Source: Clostridia bacterium (GTDB taxonomy: Bacteria > Bacillota > Peptococcia > Peptococcales > BICA1-8). From it: 45,509 bases of DNA. The notes beneath the pieces are model-generated. The model did not search any database. It had not been told where the DNA came from and was given only the letters and a program-made list of their open reading frames with translations. The position numbers were made by a program, and so were the translations under genes. Positions 9,066 through 18,119 of this stretch are shown here, one piece after another. The first letter of the stretch is position 1, and the number at the start of each line of letters is the position of its first letter. Where the stretch lies: assembly GCA_030154225.1 (NCBI GenBank), contig JASKKI010000012.1, positions 1 to 45,509 of the forward strand, written 5' to 3'.

Positions 9066-9518
9066 TTGAATAAATTAGTTGGAATCATTGCCGGGAATCG
9101 GGCCGATGCCACGGTCATGGAACTGGCAAAGGATGTTTTAGTGGAGGTAAACGTGCCCACTGAACTGATTGTGCTATCTGATTACTCAGAACCTATAGAA
9201 TACTTACATACTTATGCTCTAAGTGCTGAATGTAAGGGAATTGAGTTAATAATAGCAGGGGAAAGTGACAAGCCTTTTCTTATTCCTTTATTAATTTCAA
9301 CTACTACGATTCCCATCATTCATGTGCCTATAAAAACAAGTGAAACCTTAAATCCTGAGTGTGTAGATAAAGCCGTTATATGGTGGGGCAAAAGACAGTT
9401 GCCTTATGCAACTACTTTACCCGGTGACGGGCATGTGGCGGGCTTGTGGGCAGCCCAAAAACTGGCGGTTGACCATCGGTTCATTTATGACAAGTTAATC
9501 AGTCTTTCAAATGCATAA
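9066..9518 (+). CDS. Divergent PurE/AIR-carboxylase-fold paralog
   Basis: VGIIAGNRADATVMELAKDVL parallels Pur[26 protein letters not shown] and PGDGHVAGLWAAQKLAV parallels; SAHRTP motif absent. Confidence 0.65.
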   Translation: MNKLVGIIAGNRADATVMELAKDVLVEVNVPTELIVLSDYSEPIEYLHTYALSAECKGIELIIAGESDKPFLIPLLISTTTIPIIHVPIKTSETLNPECVDKAVIWWGKRQLPYATTLPGDGHVAGLWAAQKLAVDHRFIYDKLISLSNA

Positions 9519-9621
9519 ATAAATGGGCGCACTATTTTGATCTTGATTACAATAAAGTTTTGGTTTAGACTGGACGCCATAGCTTTTGACCGACATATTT
9601 CTGTGAGGAGGGAATGGTTAA

Positions 9622-11001
9622 GTGGTATTCAAAAAGCTCCTTGTTGCCAACCGGGGGGAAATTGCTTTGCGGGTTTTACGTACATGTCGAGAAATGGGCA
9701 TTAAAACAGCAGTGATATATTCTGAAGCTGATAGTAATTCAAGACACGTTAAGGAGGCCGATGAAGCCTATTGTGTAGGACCCGCACCTGCTGTAGACAG
9801 CTATTTAAATACACCTAGAATTTTAGCCAAAGCCATGGTGGCCCACGTTGACGCCATTCACCCGGGGTATGGATTTTTGTCGGAAAATGGTGAGTTTGCT
9901 GAAATCTGCGAGAGGTATGGTTTTAAGTTTATTGGACCAAAATACGAAACGCTAAAACTTACCGGTAATAAACTTAAAATTAGAGAAATTGCCGCCAAGC
10001 TCGGTATACCGGTGGTACCGGGAAGTTATAAACCCATTAACAATAAGTTGGATGCGGTAGAGGTTGCCCGTGAAGTTGGATACCCTGTTTTGGTCAAACC
10101 AGCTGCCGGGGGAGGAGGCAGGGGTTTACGAAAAGTTAATAGTGAACATGAATTGGAAGCACAAATAGAGTCTTCTGCGCGAGAGGCCGGCATGACCTTT
10201 GAAACTAAGGGTATCTTTATTGAAAAGTACATTGAAAAAGCGAGACATGTTGAGGTGCAGGTTTTGGCAGATAACCATGGTAATGTAGTGCATTTAGGTG
10301 AACGGGACTGTACTATCCAGAGGCGTCACCAGAAGCTGATGGAGGAAAGCCCTTCTCCTGCGGTAGATGAAGAACTTCGCCGCCAAATAACTTCATCGGC
10401 CCTGACGTTGGTCAAAGGAGTAGGATACGTTAATGCAGGTACAGTAGAATTTTTATTGGACCAAGAGGGGCGGTATTACTTTATAGAAATGAATAGCAGA
10501 ATACAGGTGGAGCACCCAGTTACGGAAATGGTAAGCGGTGTTGACTTGATTAAACAGCAAATTCGTATTGCTGCTGGAGAAAAACTTGAGTTTTCTCAAG
10601 ATGATTTATCATTAAAGGGGTGGGCACTAGAATGCCGTGTTAACGCAGAAGACCCCTGTGAAGACTTTAGACCAAGTCTCGGTACTATTAGAAACTACAT
10701 CCCTCCTGCTGGCAGTTCGGTACGGGTGGATGATTATGTTTACAGTGGTTATAACATTCCCCCACATTATGATTCCTTGCTCGGAAAGGTGGTAGTCTGG
10801 GGTAATACCCGTTCTGAGGCAATCGAGCAAATGAAAAAAGCCCTAGATGAGTTTCATATAGAGGGAATAAAAACCACCATTTCATTCCACAAAAAGGTTT
10901 TGAACCATCCAGTATTTCTAGGAGGGACTGCATATACAAAATTTGCTGAAGAGTTAGTGGAAAAATTTGATTCAAAATATAATCAGTTCAATTTAAACTG
11001 A
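9622..11001 (+). CDS. accC: Biotin carboxylase (acetyl-CoA/pyruvate carboxylase subunit A type)
   Basis: GTG start; FKKLLVANRGEIALRVLRTCREMGI, PAAGGGGRG, GERDCTIQRRHQKLMEESPSP, FIEMNSRIQVEHPVTEM. Confidence 0.93.
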   Translation: MVFKKLLVANRGEIALRVLRTCREMGIKTAVIYSEADSNSRHVKEADEAYCVGPAPAVDSYLNTPRILAKAMVAHVDAIHPGYGFLSENGEFAEICERYGFKFIGPKYETLKLTGNKLKIREIAAKLGIPVVPGSYKPINNKLDAVEVAREVGYPVLVKPAAGGGGRGLRKVNSEHELEAQIESSAREAGMTFETKGIFIEKYIEKARHVEVQVLADNHGNVVHLGERDCTIQRRHQKLMEESPSPAVDEELRRQITSSALTLVKGVGYVNAGTVEFLLDQEGRYYFIEMNSRIQVEHPVTEMVSGVDLIKQQIRIAAGEKLEFSQDDLSLKGWALECRVNAEDPCEDFRPSLGTIRNYIPPAGSSVRVDDYVYSGYNIPPHYDSLLGKVVVWGNTRSEAIEQMKKALDEFHIEGIKTTISFHKKVLNHPVFLGGTAYTKFAEELVEKFDSKYNQFNLN

Positions 11002-11022
11002 CAATTATAAGAGGGGGCAAGT

Positions 11023-11388
11023 TTGTTGCAACTAACCAAAGGCCGAGTTGAGGCTGAAATTAGCACCAGGATTATCCAGTTTGAAAAGGAACATATGGGT
11101 CGGGGCCCTACTGAGGCAAAGACATATATATTAAAAGACATGGTTTTGGTTCGGCTTAAAAATGTATTAACCCCGGCTGAACGTGAATTATCGAAAACCA
11201 AAGAAGGAAAGGTTTTAATCAAACAGGTAAGAATTCAGTTGTTTGAAAATTCCCGCTCCATGCTGGAAGAATTAATGGCAGATGTTTTGGATGCATCAGT
11301 TATGAGTCTACATTCGGATATCAGCACGGTTACTGGTGAACGGGTTATTGTGTTTATTTTGAACCGTAATGTGGAGGATGATTTTTAG
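11023..11388 (+). CDS. MpsC-family (DUF2294) protein
   Basis: EKEHMGRGPTEAKTYILKDMVLVRLKNVLTPAEREL...SLHSDISTVTGERVIVFIL. Confidence 0.75.
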   Translation: MLQLTKGRVEAEISTRIIQFEKEHMGRGPTEAKTYILKDMVLVRLKNVLTPAERELSKTKEGKVLIKQVRIQLFENSRSMLEELMADVLDASVMSLHSDISTVTGERVIVFILNRNVEDDF

Positions 11389-11443
11389 CTAACAGTGCTC
11401 AATTGTTTTAGATGTGTTTATTAGGAGACGAGAGGTGTAGAGT

Positions 11444-11797
11444 ATGACTTCTTCTAAAGGAAAGATGGAAGATGAGATAACCAAGGCTATGATTCAATGG
11501 GAGAAGGAGTACAAAGGTAGAGGGCCTACCGACGTTAAAACCGATCTTATTCGTATTATGGTTCTCGTTTCCCTTACAGGAGTATTAATTCCGGCTGAAT
11601 AGCATTTGGCTAGGGACAAGGAAGGGATGGCTTTGATCAAAAAGTTGCGTCAGCAATTGGTTGAGCAAGGACGTCCAAAGTTAGAAGAGCTTATTTTTGA
11701 AATAACTTCTACAAAAGTTATAAGCTTACATACAGATGTAAGCACCAAGACCGGTGAAAGGGTCTTTGTCTTCGTGCTGGTGAAAGAAATTGGATAA
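11444..11797 (+). pseudogene. Second MpsC-family (DUF2294) paralog interrupted by in-frame TAG
   Basis: Same frame from ATG 11444 to 11797 with TAG at 11600-11602; aligns with the upstream paralog across the stop (LIPAE*HL vs LTPAEREL). Confidence 0.75.
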
Positions 11798-11862
11798 ATG
11801 AAACTACAACTTTCTTAATGTTGGAAGGCATTTTAAAAGGTAGGGATATCGGTTAAAGTGCG

Positions 11863-11910
11863 ATCCAATACCAAATGGAAGGTAATTTGGTATTGGATTT
11901 TTTATTTTTT
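11863..11910 (+). terminator. Intrinsic terminator/attenuator before purE
   Basis: Perfect 14 bp stem ATCCAATACCAAAT/ATTTGGTATTGGAT followed by TTTTTATTTTTT. Confidence 0.85.
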
Positions 11911-11937
11911 GCTTTTTATCAAAGGAGGCAGAGTGAT

Positions 11938-12420
11938 TTGAAGTCTGTTGTTTCGGTAATCATGGGAAGCAAGTCGGACTGGGACGTAATGAAGGAGGCC
12001 TGTTCAATCTTGGAAGAATTAGGTATTACTTATGCGAGAGAGATAGTGTCGGCTCACCGGACTCCTGACAGGCTCTTCGCTTTTGCGGAGAATGCTGCGG
12101 GTCAAGGGATTAAAATAATCATAGCGGGAGCAGGGGGGGCTGCCCACCTGCCAGGAATGATAGCAGCCAAGACAACCCTTCCAGTTATCGGAGTGCCTGT
12201 TCCTGCTACTCACCTGCAGGGGGTGGATTCTCTCCTATCTATTGTACAAATGCCGGCGGGCGTACCAGTAGCTACTGTAGCGATCGGTGTCAGCGGAGCG
12301 AAGAATGCGGCACTATTAGCTGCTCAAATTTTAGCATTAGAAGATGAGGAACTAAGAAGGAGACTGCAAATACGCAGGGATGAAGTGGCAAGACAAGTGG
12401 AAACGGAGGGATTTTTTTAA
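11938..12420 (+). CDS. purE: N5-carboxyaminoimidazole ribonucleotide mutase
   Basis: [45 protein letters not shown] start at 11938 behind AAAGGAGG. Confidence 0.93.
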   Translation: MKSVVSVIMGSKSDWDVMKEACSILEELGITYAREIVSAHRTPDRLFAFAENAAGQGIKIIIAGAGGAAHLPGMIAAKTTLPVIGVPVPATHLQGVDSLLSIVQMPAGVPVATVAIGVSGAKNAALLAAQILALEDEELRRRLQIRRDEVARQVETEGFF

Positions 12421-12421
12421 G

Positions 12422-13546
12422 GTGGTACGCAAGTTGATAATGCCCGGATCAACCATTGGACTTTTAGGAGGAGGACAACTGGGGAGAATGGTAGCCCTTG
12501 AGGCTAAAAAAATGGGCTATAAAGTTATTTGTTTGGATCCTACTCAGGATTCCCCCTGTGGCCAAGTGGCTGACGAGCAGATTGTCGCTTCTTTTGATAA
12601 CTTGGAAGCTGCACAAAAACTGGGAGAGCGGTCAGATGTAATAATTTATGAATTTGAAAGTATTGACCTCGAAATAGTAAAACAACTGGAAAAAAAGTAT
12701 TACCTACCCCAAAAGAGTAGTATTCTGGCCATCAGCCAAAACCGTGTGGAGGAAAAAGAACAGCTAAAAAAAGCGGGTTTTCCCGTTGCACCTTTTCGCG
12801 GCATTACTAACCCCCGGCAACTGGAGCAAGCAATAACAGACCTTGGCTATCCATGTATATTGAAAAGCTCCAGGGGAGGGTACGATGGCAAGGGGCAAAT
12901 GGTTATCACCAATGATTGTCAGCTTGATACTGCGAGGGAAATGGTAAGGAAGGGTAAGGAGGAGTGGGTTCTGGAGAAAAAGATATTTTTCTCTCATGAA
13001 ATTTCAGTTATTGCGGCTAGAAAAGAAACAGGGGAAATGGCAGTATATCCTGCGGCTGAAAATATTCATCGGGAAAACATACTTCATGTGACCGTAGTGC
13101 CGGCTCGTGTTGCTTCCCGGTTTGAATTGGAGGCATCGGAAATTACGGCAGAAATAGCTCGAGCTTTTAAAGTTGTAGGCCTTTTGGCTGTTGAATTTTT
13201 TATTACGCCTAAGGGGTTAGTGGTTAACGAAATTGCTCCCCGTCCTCACAACTCGGGCCACTACACTTGGGAGGCTTGCTTTACATCTCAGTTTGAACAG
13301 CTTATCAGAGCGGTCTGCGGTCTTCAGCTTGGATCAACCAAACTAGTGACTCCAGTGGTGATGGTTAATGTATTTGGGGAAAGTTTGGCCCGGGTAGTCA
13401 AACAGGTGCCTTATTTTCCGGAAAATGTAAAGTTTCACTTTTACGGCAAACGAGGGAGTCATGCGGGAAAAAGAAAAATGGGCCATTTAATCATCAGGAC
13501 CAGCGACGCTGAGCAGGCAATGAGTTGGGCCAAGGGATTTATATAA
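12422..13546 (+). CDS. purK: N5-carboxyaminoimidazole ribonucleotide synthase (start 12422 GTG or 12440 ATG)
   Basis: IGLLGGGQLGRMVALEAKKMGY; LKSSRGGYDGKGQ; NEIAPRPHNSGHYT. Confidence 0.93.
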   Translation: MVRKLIMPGSTIGLLGGGQLGRMVALEAKKMGYKVICLDPTQDSPCGQVADEQIVASFDNLEAAQKLGERSDVIIYEFESIDLEIVKQLEKKYYLPQKSSILAISQNRVEEKEQLKKAGFPVAPFRGITNPRQLEQAITDLGYPCILKSSRGGYDGKGQMVITNDCQLDTAREMVRKGKEEWVLEKKIFFSHEISVIAARKETGEMAVYPAAENIHRENILHVTVVPARVASRFELEASEITAEIARAFKVVGLLAVEFFITPKGLVVNEIAPRPHNSGHYTWEACFTSQFEQLIRAVCGLQLGSTKLVTPVVMVNVFGESLARVVKQVPYFPENVKFHFYGKRGSHAGKRKMGHLIIRTSDAEQAMSWAKGFI

Positions 13547-13591
13547 AATTACCATGGATGAAACAATGAATGTACTCGAGGAGGAGGGTTT

Positions 13592-14593
13592 ATGGCATAC
13601 ATGTTGGACCTGGCGATTGCTAATCTTACATCGCCCGTAGTCTTGTTTTTTGGTTTAGGCTTGTTAATCACTTTAGTCAGGGCCAAGGTCGAATTTCCTA
13701 GCGCCATAAGTGACTTTATTTCCATCTACCTTCTGGTGGCAATAGGACTTAAAGGAGGCGCAGCCATTGCTTCAGCCGGGTTGAGTTCTGTCTTTATCAC
13801 TATTGCCGGTGCGGTCTTTCTTGGGTTTATAATTCCGGTATATTCTTTTTACATACTGTGGCGAATCGGTAAATTAAAGTCTGATGATGCAGCTGCCATA
13901 GCTGGTCATTATGGTTCTATCAGCGTGGTTACCTTTATGGCGGCGACGGCTTTTCTCAATAACTTTGAAATCAACTATGAGGGCTACTTGAACGGTTTAC
14001 CCGCAGTAATGGAAATACCAGCGATAATAGTGGCTTTAGTCCTTGCCTCCCGGGCAAAAAACCTAAAGCAGGACAGTTCCGCAAAGCAAGAGATGTTCTT
14101 CGTTCAAGTAATCAAAAAGGTAGTATTTAGTAAAAGTGTTGTTTTGTTGCTAGGTGCTATGGGGGTTGGCTACATCTCCGGGCCGAAAGGAATGGAATCC
14201 GTTGAGTTTTTCTTCAAAGATTTATTTATGGGAGTGCTCAGCCTATTCATGTTGGAGATGGGAATAGTTGCAGCCGGCAAACTAAGCGACTTAAAGAAGG
14301 CAGGGGCATTTCTTGTAATTTTCGGTATCTTGATGCCGCCTTTTAATGCCGTAATTGGTACGCTAGTCGGAGTTTATGCCGGGTTGAGCGTAGGAGGCAT
14401 CACTCTTCTAGCGGTACTTGCAGCCAGTAGTTCCTATATTGTAGCGCCGGCAGCCATGCGTGTTTCCCTGCCTAAAGCAAATCCGGCTCTGTATCTAGGG
14501 GCCTCCCTTGGAGTTACACTTCCTTTCAATTTAATTTTCGGGATACCTCTCTACTATTTTATGGCAGATTATTTCTTGGTTATGTTTAGATGA
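13592..14593 (+). CDS. SbtA-like sodium-dependent bicarbonate transporter (DUF897 family)
   Basis: FPSAISDFISIYLLVAIGLKGGAAIA; AIAGHYGSISVVTFMAATAFL; multi-TM. Confidence 0.85.
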   Translation: MAYMLDLAIANLTSPVVLFFGLGLLITLVRAKVEFPSAISDFISIYLLVAIGLKGGAAIASAGLSSVFITIAGAVFLGFIIPVYSFYILWRIGKLKSDDAAAIAGHYGSISVVTFMAATAFLNNFEINYEGYLNGLPAVMEIPAIIVALVLASRAKNLKQDSSAKQEMFFVQVIKKVVFSKSVVLLLGAMGVGYISGPKGMESVEFFFKDLFMGVLSLFMLEMGIVAAGKLSDLKKAGAFLVIFGILMPPFNAVIGTLVGVYAGLSVGGITLLAVLAASSSYIVAPAAMRVSLPKANPALYLGASLGVTLPFNLIFGIPLYYFMADYFLVMFR

Positions 14594-14808
14594 GTTGGAG
14601 ATAGTCGTTTATAAAAGAGTTAAGGGATCGGGCTTAAAGTTTCCCCGCACAAGCAATCATAAGTTTGGATTTGGTATGTAGAGAGGGGGTATGTTAGTGC
14701 AGTTATACCAAAAAAAAGAATCAGTATCATTGTTTACCTGTGAGGAATTAGTAACTATCAGTTTTTTGTTATTGACAATTAGAAGAAATAATATAAAATA
14801 AAAGAGAC

Positions 14809-14816
14809 GACCGGTC
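14809..14816. promoter_or_regulatory. Candidate TetR operator half/core palindrome GACCGGTC
   Basis: 8 bp palindrome upstream of flavin-protein gene, downstream of TTGACA at 14772. Confidence 0.35.
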
Positions 14817-14849
14817 TAATACTATTGATAAATTTAATTGGGAGGATAA

Positions 14850-15305
14850 ATGATGGCTACTAAAAAAATAATAAAAGAAGTAATTGAGAGTCATAATCTT
14901 ATGCATATTGCAACTATTAGTTTAGATGGAACACCTCAAGTTAGGGGAGTAGATTATGTGATGGGAGAAGACGAAACTGAACTATACTTCATCACTAATA
15001 AATTAACTAAAAAAGTAAATGAAATAGAAAAGAATAATAAAGTGTCTATTGTTATTGACCATGATTGTGAAAATATGGAGAAATTATCTCAGCTTAAATA
15101 TATAAAGGGTTCGGGTGAGGCAACCATATTGAAAACACCTGAAGAAGTTCAAAAAGTTTTTGGTTTAGTACTACAAAAGTTTCCTTATTTAAAGGATTTA
15201 CCTGGCGAGCCTACTGATTATGTTGGAGTAAGAGTAAAATTAAATAAAATAGTATTGACAGATAATACTAAAGGTTTTGGAAATATGATAGAAGTTAAAT
15301 ATTAA
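14850..15305 (+). CDS. Pyridoxamine 5'-phosphate oxidase-like FMN-binding protein
   Basis: HNLMHIATISLDGTPQVRGVDYVMGEDETELYFITN. Confidence 0.8.
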   Translation: MMATKKIIKEVIESHNLMHIATISLDGTPQVRGVDYVMGEDETELYFITNKLTKKVNEIEKNNKVSIVIDHDCENMEKLSQLKYIKGSGEATILKTPEEVQKVFGLVLQKFPYLKDLPGEPTDYVGVRVKLNKIVLTDNTKGFGNMIEVKY

Positions 15306-15396
15306 TTGTATTGTGTATCTTTCCTCACATTATGAATGGTGATATAATGAAAATAATAAACAAATATTACCTCTATATCATGTAAGGAGGGATATC

Positions 15397-15969
15397 ATTT
15401 CAACAAAAGATAAAATAATACAAATTGCTTCAGAATTGATTCATATTAAAGGATATAATAATACTGGTATTAAAGAAATACTTGATAAAGCAGATGTGCC
15501 TAAAGGCTCATTCTACCACTATTTCCGAAGCAAAGAGGATTTAGCTTTAAACATATTGGATTACCATGCTTCTGTTATTAATAATATTTTTGCTTATGCA
15601 CTAGAGGAAAACAAAGATAACCCTTTTATGGCATTAAGATGTTTTTTTGAAGTTTTTCATAAAAAATTTGAAGAACTCGACTACTTCGGAGGTTGTCCAC
15701 TTGGCAACCTTAGTCAAGAGTTAAGTGATACAGAGGAAAATATAAGAATAAAAATTGATAATATATTCAATAATATCGTGGATAAAATAGCTGATTTATT
15801 AGAAAAAGCTAAAGATATGGAAATAATTGATTTCAAAGTAGACTCAAGAGATTATGCACAATTCATATTTAATAGTTGGGAAGGCGCCATATTAAGAGCA
15901 AAAACCATGAAGAATAGGCAATCCTTAGATATTTTTATGAACATTATTTTTGAAAAAATGCACCTCTAA
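15397..15969 (+). CDS. TetR-family transcriptional regulator (apparent ATT start)
   Basis: STKDKIIQIASELIHIKGYNNTGIKEILDKADVPKGSFYHYFRSKEDLAL; AAGGAGGG RBS 5 nt before ATT 15397; the annotated ATG at 15436 would truncate the HTH. Confidence 0.85.
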   Translation: MSTKDKIIQIASELIHIKGYNNTGIKEILDKADVPKGSFYHYFRSKEDLALNILDYHASVINNIFAYALEENKDNPFMALRCFFEVFHKKFEELDYFGGCPLGNLSQELSDTEENIRIKIDNIFNNIVDKIADLLEKAKDMEIIDFKVDSRDYAQFIFNSWEGAILRAKTMKNRQSLDIFMNIIFEKMHL

Positions 15970-16012
15970 TAGTAGACAAATATTAGTCTATTGTAGGTGC
16001 TTTTTTTTTTCA
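15966..16012 (+). terminator. Intrinsic terminator after tetR
   Basis: Imperfect hairpin with ACAAATATTAGTCTATTGTAGGTGC then TTTTTTTTTT. Confidence 0.5.
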
Positions 16013-16179
16013 TCAATTGATAAACTTTTTCTTCTATAATATACCTCAAATATTTAAAATTGATGTGTTATTATATCATTTCAGTAATAATTTTAATAAA
16101 TATTTAAACGGTTTACAGAAATATTAATTTTGTTGATAACCAATATACCAGAAAGCACTCTGAGACTTTAAAATAGTAC

Positions 16180-16217
16180 TAAAAAAAGGCTTCGTTTTTT
16201 CGAAAGCCTTTTTTTAT
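16180..16217. terminator. Bidirectional intrinsic terminator
   Basis: AAAAAAAGGCTTCG..CGAAAGCCTTTTTTT. Confidence 0.85.
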
Positions 16218-16250
16218 ATCTACCTTTCGTTGGCAATAACACGTCAGTTT

Positions 16251-16601
16251 TTAGTATATAACACTGAATAGATATACTGCTATTATACTACCCAGAATAA
16301 CAACCATCACATTTTGTCTTAAGAGGGCCAAGATAACAGCCACTGTACCTCCTACCAATGCTGAGAAAGTATCACTAGTAGATGAAAGTATACCAGGGAA
16401 TATCAAAGCCCCTAAGACAGCATAGGGAACATATATAAAAAAGGACTTCAAATATGGTGATAATTTTAGGTTGGTAAGTAAAGCCATAGGAAGCATACGG
16501 GGTAAATAGGTCACAATACCCATCATAACTACTATCAAAATAAGTTTATTCATCCTTTTTGCCTCCCTGGGGGAAGAAATAGGAACCCATTCCGGCGGCA
16601 A
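16251..16601 (-). CDS. azlD: Branched-chain amino acid transport protein AzlD
   Basis: VTYLPRMLPMALL, small 4-TM protein overlapping azlC. Confidence 0.85.
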   Translation of the reverse strand: MPPEWVPISSPREAKRMNKLILIVVMMGIVTYLPRMLPMALLTNLKLSPYLKSFFIYVPYAVLGALIFPGILSSTSDTFSALVGGTVAVILALLRQNVMVVILGSIIAVYLFSVIY

Positions 16602-17298
16602 GCATTGTGGATATTATTATACTCCAGCCTGTTGACAAAAACTTGAATAAAGGTGACCAGTATAAAAGGGAATTAATAAATACTGCGGCCATTGATACTA
16701 AGAAAATATTTTTGGAACCTTTGAAGGCTGGTACTAAAAGACCAATAAACATTGCATATAAAGCAATTCCCATACTGGATTTAATAGCATCAGGTAACCC
16801 TCCAGCCAGAAAAACACCGATACATGTGCCCAGTACCCAGGAAAGGTATGCGGAAAAATTTAATCCCAGAAGAAAATAGGGGTTCAGTTTTGCTTCTTCC
16901 TGGAGTGAGGCAACAGAAAATGTTTCATCTGTAATACCAAAGGTCAGGATATTCAATAGTTTTTTTGATGTTCCTGACTCAATTCTTTGGGATAAAGAGG
17001 AGGACATCAGAAAATGACGAAAGTTAAGAATGAAGGTGGTCATTATTATTTCTAAGGGAGCTGCCCCTAGAGCTATTAACTTTACTCCTACAAATTGACT
17101 GGCACCTGCAAAAACTATGATTGACATTAATACAGATATAATGTTTGGTATTCCCAATGACTTGGCTAAGAGACCAAAGGCTATAGCAATAGGTATATAC
17201 CCCACTGCGATGGGTACGCCGGCTTTAATGCCTGAGGCTACGTTATATAAGAAAAATTCCTTTTTTTCTAGAGTGTTTAGTGTTGTATTACTTTCCAT
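16546..17298 (-). CDS. azlC: Branched-chain amino acid permease AzlC
   Basis: GIKAGVPIAVGYIPIAIAFGLLAKSLG, FAGASQFVGVKLI, NFRHFLMSSSL. Confidence 0.92.
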   Translation of the reverse strand: MESNTTLNTLEKKEFFLYNVASGIKAGVPIAVGYIPIAIAFGLLAKSLGIPNIISVLMSIIVFAGASQFVGVKLIALGAAPLEIIMTTFILNFRHFLMSSSLSQRIESGTSKKLLNILTFGITDETFSVASLQEEAKLNPYFLLGLNFSAYLSWVLGTCIGVFLAGGLPDAIKSSMGIALYAMFIGLLVPAFKGSKNIFLVSMAAVFINSLLYWSPLFKFLSTGWSIIISTMLAAGMGSYFFPQGGKKDE

Positions 17299-17642
17299 GA
17301 GTTAGTCCTCCTTATTAACACTGAGAAAAGTTTAATGCAGCAACCATACGTTCTTTACCAGGATAAATGCTTTATCCATTTTATACTTGAGATAAGGTTG
17401 ATATTTAATATAGGCAAAATTATACCATTTTCCTTAATACTAAAAAAGTCATAAAATGAGAAATTCTGCTTAAGTAATTTAAGCTGTACTAATTTTTAAA
17501 AATTCTTATTTATTAAATCTTCCCTTTGGTCTTTACTATATCTAGACTGGTAATAAAAAATTATTAGTTCAGACATATTGTTGACATATAATCCTGATAA
17601 TCTAATTACTGTAAAAAATACTATCAAAAAGGAGATGGTTTT

Positions 17643-17942
17643 ATGGGGAAAAAAATCTTGTCTGCTTTTCTTACCGGTACATTAACTTTAACCCTAATTG
17701 CACCTTCTGTGTCCTTTGCACAATCTACAGTTAATAATATTGAGAAAGGAAGGTTTTACAGAGGAAATACTAAGGCTTATCATCTAAACCTAGATGAAGA
17801 AACAAAAGCTAAATTAAAAGAAATTAGAGAACAGGTGAAAGAAGGAATCTTAACAAAAGAACAGGCAAAAGAGGAACTGGAGAAGTTAAATATCAAATTT
17901 CCGTTCAATAGGAAAGGAATTCGCCAAAAACTAAATAAATAA
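17643..17942 (+). CDS. Small secreted protein of unknown function (DUF2680-like)
   Basis: Signal peptide MGKKILSAFLTGTLTLTLIAPSVSFAQ; LTKEQAKEELEKL repeat-like helix. Confidence 0.6.
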   Translation: MGKKILSAFLTGTLTLTLIAPSVSFAQSTVNNIEKGRFYRGNTKAYHLNLDEETKAKLKEIREQVKEGILTKEQAKEELEKLNIKFPFNRKGIRQKLNK

Positions 17943-18034
17943 AATAATCATTGCGAGGACGAAGGGATGAAGCTAATCACCTTTTAGAAGGGATAGCTTG
18001 ACTTTGTCTTCGTGTTGATAATAATGGGGGTTTT

Positions 18035-18086
18035 ATGTAATTAAAGGATAATAGAAAGGTAATGTTCTATTATCCTTCAATTACAT
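18035..18086. promoter_or_regulatory. 22 bp near-perfect palindromic hairpin upstream of response regulator gene
   Basis: ATGTAATTAAAGGATAATAGAA / TTCTATTATCCTTCAATTACAT, one mismatch, 8 nt loop. Confidence 0.7.
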
Positions 18087-18119
18087 GAGAAAATGTTACA
18101 ATTCGGAAAGGAGATATAA

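Noticed and set aside
11600-11602. Pyrrolysine insertion at TAG in the second DUF2294 gene
   Set aside because: The paralog has an ordinary residue here and one C-to-T change explains it; not supportable without pyl genes.
11875-11937. N-terminal extension of PurE ([16 protein letters not shown]...)
   Set aside because: It translates a terminator hairpin and U-tract; TTG 11938 with AAAGGAGG is the better start.
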